Assembly: GCA_964472505.1 (NCBI GenBank)
Contig: CAYYQW010000001.1
Coordinates: 124,001 to 188,000 of the forward strand
DNA: 64,000 nucleotides
Reading direction: 5' to 3'
From: JAYEIA01 sp964472505
Lineage (GTDB): Bacteria > Bacteroidota > Bacteroidia > Bacteroidales > JAADGE01
In this document: positions 61,630 to 64,000 of the stretch, one piece after another
Layout of the letters: each line of letters begins with the position of its first letter
Numbering within the stretch: the stretch's first letter is position 1
Position numbers and translations under genes: made by a program
The notes under the pieces: model-generated
The model's database searches: none
The model's input: the letters and a program-made list of their open reading frames with translations, nothing else
Told to the model about the DNA's origin: nothing

Positions 61630-62128
61630 GGAAATAGAACGCAAATTTATTGTTACCGGAAATTTTAAACCCTTTGCCAAAGAGCATTACAGAATTATAC
61701 AAGGATTTTTATGTACTAATCCGGAGCGTACCGTGCGCATCCGTTTGGAGAAAAGCAAAGCGTACCTCACCGTAAAAGGAATCAGTAAAAAAGGCGGTTT
61801 GGTTCGAGAAGAAGTTGAAACTGACATACACCCTAATAAAGCCGGAAGTTTATTGGCATTTTCCGTTAACTCACTCATTGAGAAAGAACGCTACATTGTT
61901 CCTTCAAGCAATAATTTAAAGTGGGAAGTGGATGTATTTGAAGGAGAGAACACCGGGCTTATTATAGCTGAAATTGAATTGGATTATGAAGAACAAGAAT
62001 TTCCCATGCCTAAGTGGCTTGGCCCGGAAGTAACCGGCGTACCGGATTTTTATAATGTGAAACTTTCTGAAAATCCTCTCTCAAAAAAAAGTGACAATTT
62101 TAAAAGAAAATACGAAATTATATCTTAA
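61622..62128 (+). CDS. CYTH domain protein (triphosphate tunnel metalloenzyme)
   Basis: The 168-residue protein carries the ExExK signature at the N-terminus (KEIERKFIV) and the basic and acidic tunnel residues of the CYTH fold (RTVRIRLEKSKAYLTVKG, WEVDVFEGENTGLIIAEIELDYEE). Such enzymes hydrolyse inorganic or organic triphosphates; adenylate cyclase activity is possible but unproven. It is translationally linked with the M48 protease upstream. Confidence 0.88.
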   Translation: MSKEIERKFIVTGNFKPFAKEHYRIIQGFLCTNPERTVRIRLEKSKAYLTVKGISKKGGLVREEVETDIHPNKAGSLLAFSVNSLIEKERYIVPSSNNLKWEVDVFEGENTGLIIAEIELDYEEQEFPMPKWLGPEVTGVPDFYNVKLSENPLSKKSDNFKRKYEIIS

Positions 62129-62960
62129 TACCGCAGCTTAGCAACGCAGCGCTTAAAGGTGCCTGATTATGATTAACGGTAGTTTCATATTTAGCTTTTA
62201 AAGCCGGAGGCGCATTATCTACCACAAAGCTGCGGCCTGTAATATCCAAAAAATGAATATCATTATAGTCATTACCTAAACCAAGCGTTTCATCTAAGTT
62301 CAGTGAATTCATTCGCAACAATTTACTAAGCGCCCTGCCCTTATTGACTCCGTGCGGATATAATTCCATCCAAACGGAACGATGATCGGTTGGCGAGGTA
62401 GCTCTTATGATACCGAAATCGGAGGCAAAGCTCTCAAAAAATTCGATATAATCCGGTCCGGGAGCAATACTTATTATTCGTGAAGCATCGGCTAAGTCTT
62501 CTATTGCCTGAATCGGCTCGGTAAAACTCTCGTAATTACTGTTTAAGCGATCAAAATCCGGGTTTTCCTCGAAAAAGCGCTCATACTTATAAAAATGATC
62601 ATTAGGAATTACATCACGAACCTGATAATCAATTTCAAACTTTCGCAATTTAGCAGCAATTCTTCTGACATCCTCCGCAGGAATCACTGACGAGTCAATA
62701 ATCTTTTTGGTTTGATAATCTACAATACCGCCACCGGCACAAAGAATAAGATAATCAATGGGGAAATCATCCGGAATTACCTGCTTAAAGCTGTATAATG
62801 AGCGTCCGGTAGCGATAATACGACAAACACCCATTTCGCCAAGAACTCTAAAAGCATTGAGATCGGAGGGGTGTATTTCGCTGTGTTTGTTCAGCAAAGT
62901 GCCGTCCAAATCGCAAGCTACGGTTTTGATTATAGTTTGTGAATCAGTTGTTCCGGTCAT
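62118..62960 (-). CDS. HAD-superfamily Cof-type sugar phosphatase
   Basis: The 280-residue protein has HAD motifs: CDLDGTLLN (nucleophile Asp), a Ser/Thr motif (ATGRSLYSF), Lys in VNKGRALSKLL, and GNDYNDIHFLD. It is a Cof/IIB-type phosphatase acting on sugar phosphates or flavin. It is on the minus strand, one base after the stop of the GlmM-like gene, suggesting one transcript, perhaps linked to amino-sugar metabolism. Confidence 0.85.
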   Translation of the reverse strand: MTGTTDSQTIIKTVACDLDGTLLNKHSEIHPSDLNAFRVLGEMGVCRIIATGRSLYSFKQVIPDDFPIDYLILCAGGGIVDYQTKKIIDSSVIPAEDVRRIAAKLRKFEIDYQVRDVIPNDHFYKYERFFEENPDFDRLNSNYESFTEPIQAIEDLADASRIISIAPGPDYIEFFESFASDFGIIRATSPTDHRSVWMELYPHGVNKGRALSKLLRMNSLNLDETLGLGNDYNDIHFLDITGRSFVVDNAPPALKAKYETTVNHNQAPLSAALLSCGIKI

Positions 62961-62961
62961 A

Positions 62962-64000
62962 TTATTTTATTTGCCCAATAAGTTGTTTTATTGTATTTAC
63001 AAGTTCTTCCGCTTTAAATTCCGTATCTGCCTCAGCATATATGCGTATGATGGGTTCTGTATTTGATTTTCTGAGATGTACCCATGATTTTTCAAAATCA
63101 ATTTTCACACCGTCAACGGTATTTATTTCTGCAGCCGGATTTTCTCTAAAATGCTCTTTCATCTGTGCTAAAACGGCATCCAAGGAAGCAGGAGAATCGA
63201 GTGCAATTTTTGATTTAAGCATTTTGTAATCGGGATAGGTTTTTCTTAACTCACTGCAAGTCTTTCCCGACTTTGCTAAATGGGAGAGAAACAGCGCCGT
63301 TCCTGTAAGTGCATCGCGCCCGTTATGAATTTCGGGAAAAATAACACCTCCGTTACCTTCACCTCCGATGAGCGCCTGCCGTTTTTTCATTTCTTCCACA
63401 ACATTTACCTCACCCACGGCCGAAGCAAAATATTGTACACCATATCTTTCTGCAATATCACGTAAAGCTCTGCTTGATGACAAATTCGAAACAAGGTCAG
63501 CTTTTTTATGTTTAAGCACATAATCTGCAACGGCTACGAGCGTATATTCTTCGCCAAACATACTGCCGTCTTCCGAAATAAAGGCCAATCGGTCCACATC
63601 GGGATCTACAACAATACCCAGATCAGCATTTTCGGCAACTACACGCTTTCTTATTTCGCTGAGATTTTCTGCCAAAGGCTCGGGGTTATGTGCAAACTCT
63701 CCGTTGGCTTCCCCGTTTATCACAATACAATCATGCACACCCAATTCCTTAAGCAAAAATGGAATGGCAAAAGCTCCAACGGAATTAATTCCGTCAAGCA
63801 CTACCTTAAAGCTTTTTGTTTGTATGGCAGACTTATCAATGAGCTCATGTTTTAAAATTTTATTGGTATGAAATCTAAGCATCTCATCATTTTGCGAAAT
63901 TTCACCTAACTGATCAACCGACACATAATGCGTTTCATTATCCAAATTCTCAACAATGCTTAGAAGTTCTTTCCCGTCTGCCGCAGATAAAAACTCCCCT
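62962..64000 (-). CDS. glmM: Phosphohexomutase, GlmM-like (5' end outside window)
   Basis: About 346 residues are visible without the start; the frame is open to the right edge. Motifs fit the alpha-D-phosphohexomutase superfamily: VVDPDVDRLAFISEDG (Mg-binding DxDxDR), GGEGNGGVIFPEIHNGRDALTG (sugar-binding), and RKSNTEPIIRIYAEA (phosphate-binding). The catalytic Ser and the N-terminal domain are outside. GlmM-type phosphoglucosamine mutase is most likely by length and segment order, but phosphomannomutase cannot be excluded. It is adjacent to a HAD phosphatase. Confidence 0.82.
   Translation of the reverse strand, partial: GEFLSAADGKELLSIVENLDNETHYVSVDQLGEISQNDEMLRFHTNKILKHELIDKSAIQTKSFKVVLDGINSVGAFAIPFLLKELGVHDCIVINGEANGEFAHNPEPLAENLSEIRKRVVAENADLGIVVDPDVDRLAFISEDGSMFGEEYTLVAVADYVLKHKKADLVSNLSSSRALRDIAERYGVQYFASAVGEVNVVEEMKKRQALIGGEGNGGVIFPEIHNGRDALTGTALFLSHLAKSGKTCSELRKTYPDYKMLKSKIALDSPASLDAVLAQMKEHFRENPAAEINTVDGVKIDFEKSWVHLRKSNTEPIIRIYAEADTEFKAEELVNTIKQLIGQIK

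Overview
The window looks like a chromosome segment of a member of the Bacteroidota, probably a Bacteroidales-like anaerobe or marine relative. This rests on gene content: a GWxTD protein, head-GIN and DUF4476 proteins, a sigma/FecR/STN cluster, RNase Y behind zapA, and a radical SAM/lipoprotein pair. It also rests on Bacteroidota-type -7 promoter elements (TAnnTTTG) in front of several genes and on weak ribosome binding sites. No rRNA, prophage or CRISPR array was seen. There is one tRNA (Pro, CGG).

Layout. 1-17.8 kb is mostly core: a truncated PAS sensor, an M23 peptidase, a response regulator with an ATPase output domain, guanylate kinase, a 26-copy 8-bp minisatellite, TPM and Tim44-like membrane proteins, an RNase HI, an acetolactate-synthase-like enzyme with an aldehyde dehydrogenase, YicC, a GWxTD lipoprotein, a PagL-like deacylase, dipeptidase PepD and a NifX-like protein. 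17.9-20 kb holds two tandem paralogous lipoproteins translationally coupled to a radical SAM/SPASM enzyme. This is the best candidate for an uncharacterised modification system. It converges on a DUF364 protein and a membrane NTPase.

22.6-27.4 kb is an AT-rich accessory island. It holds two toxin-antitoxin modules (UPF0175/PIN and MntA/HepT), a broken REP-type transposase, an AlbA/Schlafen-type ATP-binding protein, a 66-bp tandem repeat and three long imperfect palindromes that resemble integron attC sites. A decayed fragment of the neighbouring DUF364 gene is also present. 27.4-31 kb has isocitrate dehydrogenase, an HD-like protein, and a TIR-transmembrane-lipocalin protein beside a lipocalin-like lipoprotein.

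31-37.2 kb is an ECF sigma/FecR locus. Its expected TonB receptor is replaced by an STN-carboxypeptidase-regulatory-like protein carrying Gly-Leu-Gln-Ile-Ala surface repeats, followed by a second repeat protein, a head-GIN lipoprotein and a lipocalin-like lipoprotein. 37.3-40.1 kb has a methyltransferase, a muramidase-like lipoprotein, a SUMF1-domain protein and a fluoride channel. 40.2-46.7 kb (minus strand) runs from a coiled-coil protein and zapA through a 6S-RNA-like structured RNA and rny into four nucleotide-sugar genes of the WbpA/B/D/E type. These would make a UDP-diacetamido-glucuronic acid for surface polysaccharide.

47-64 kb contains tRNA-Pro, a TolC-like channel, a DUF1573 protein, a photolyase, a DUF4143-type ATPase, two von Willebrand A proteins, a second MntA/HepT pair beside REP-like palindromes and a FISUMP remnant, a DUF4476 protein, an M48 protease, a CYTH protein, a HAD phosphatase and a truncated phosphohexomutase (GlmM-like).
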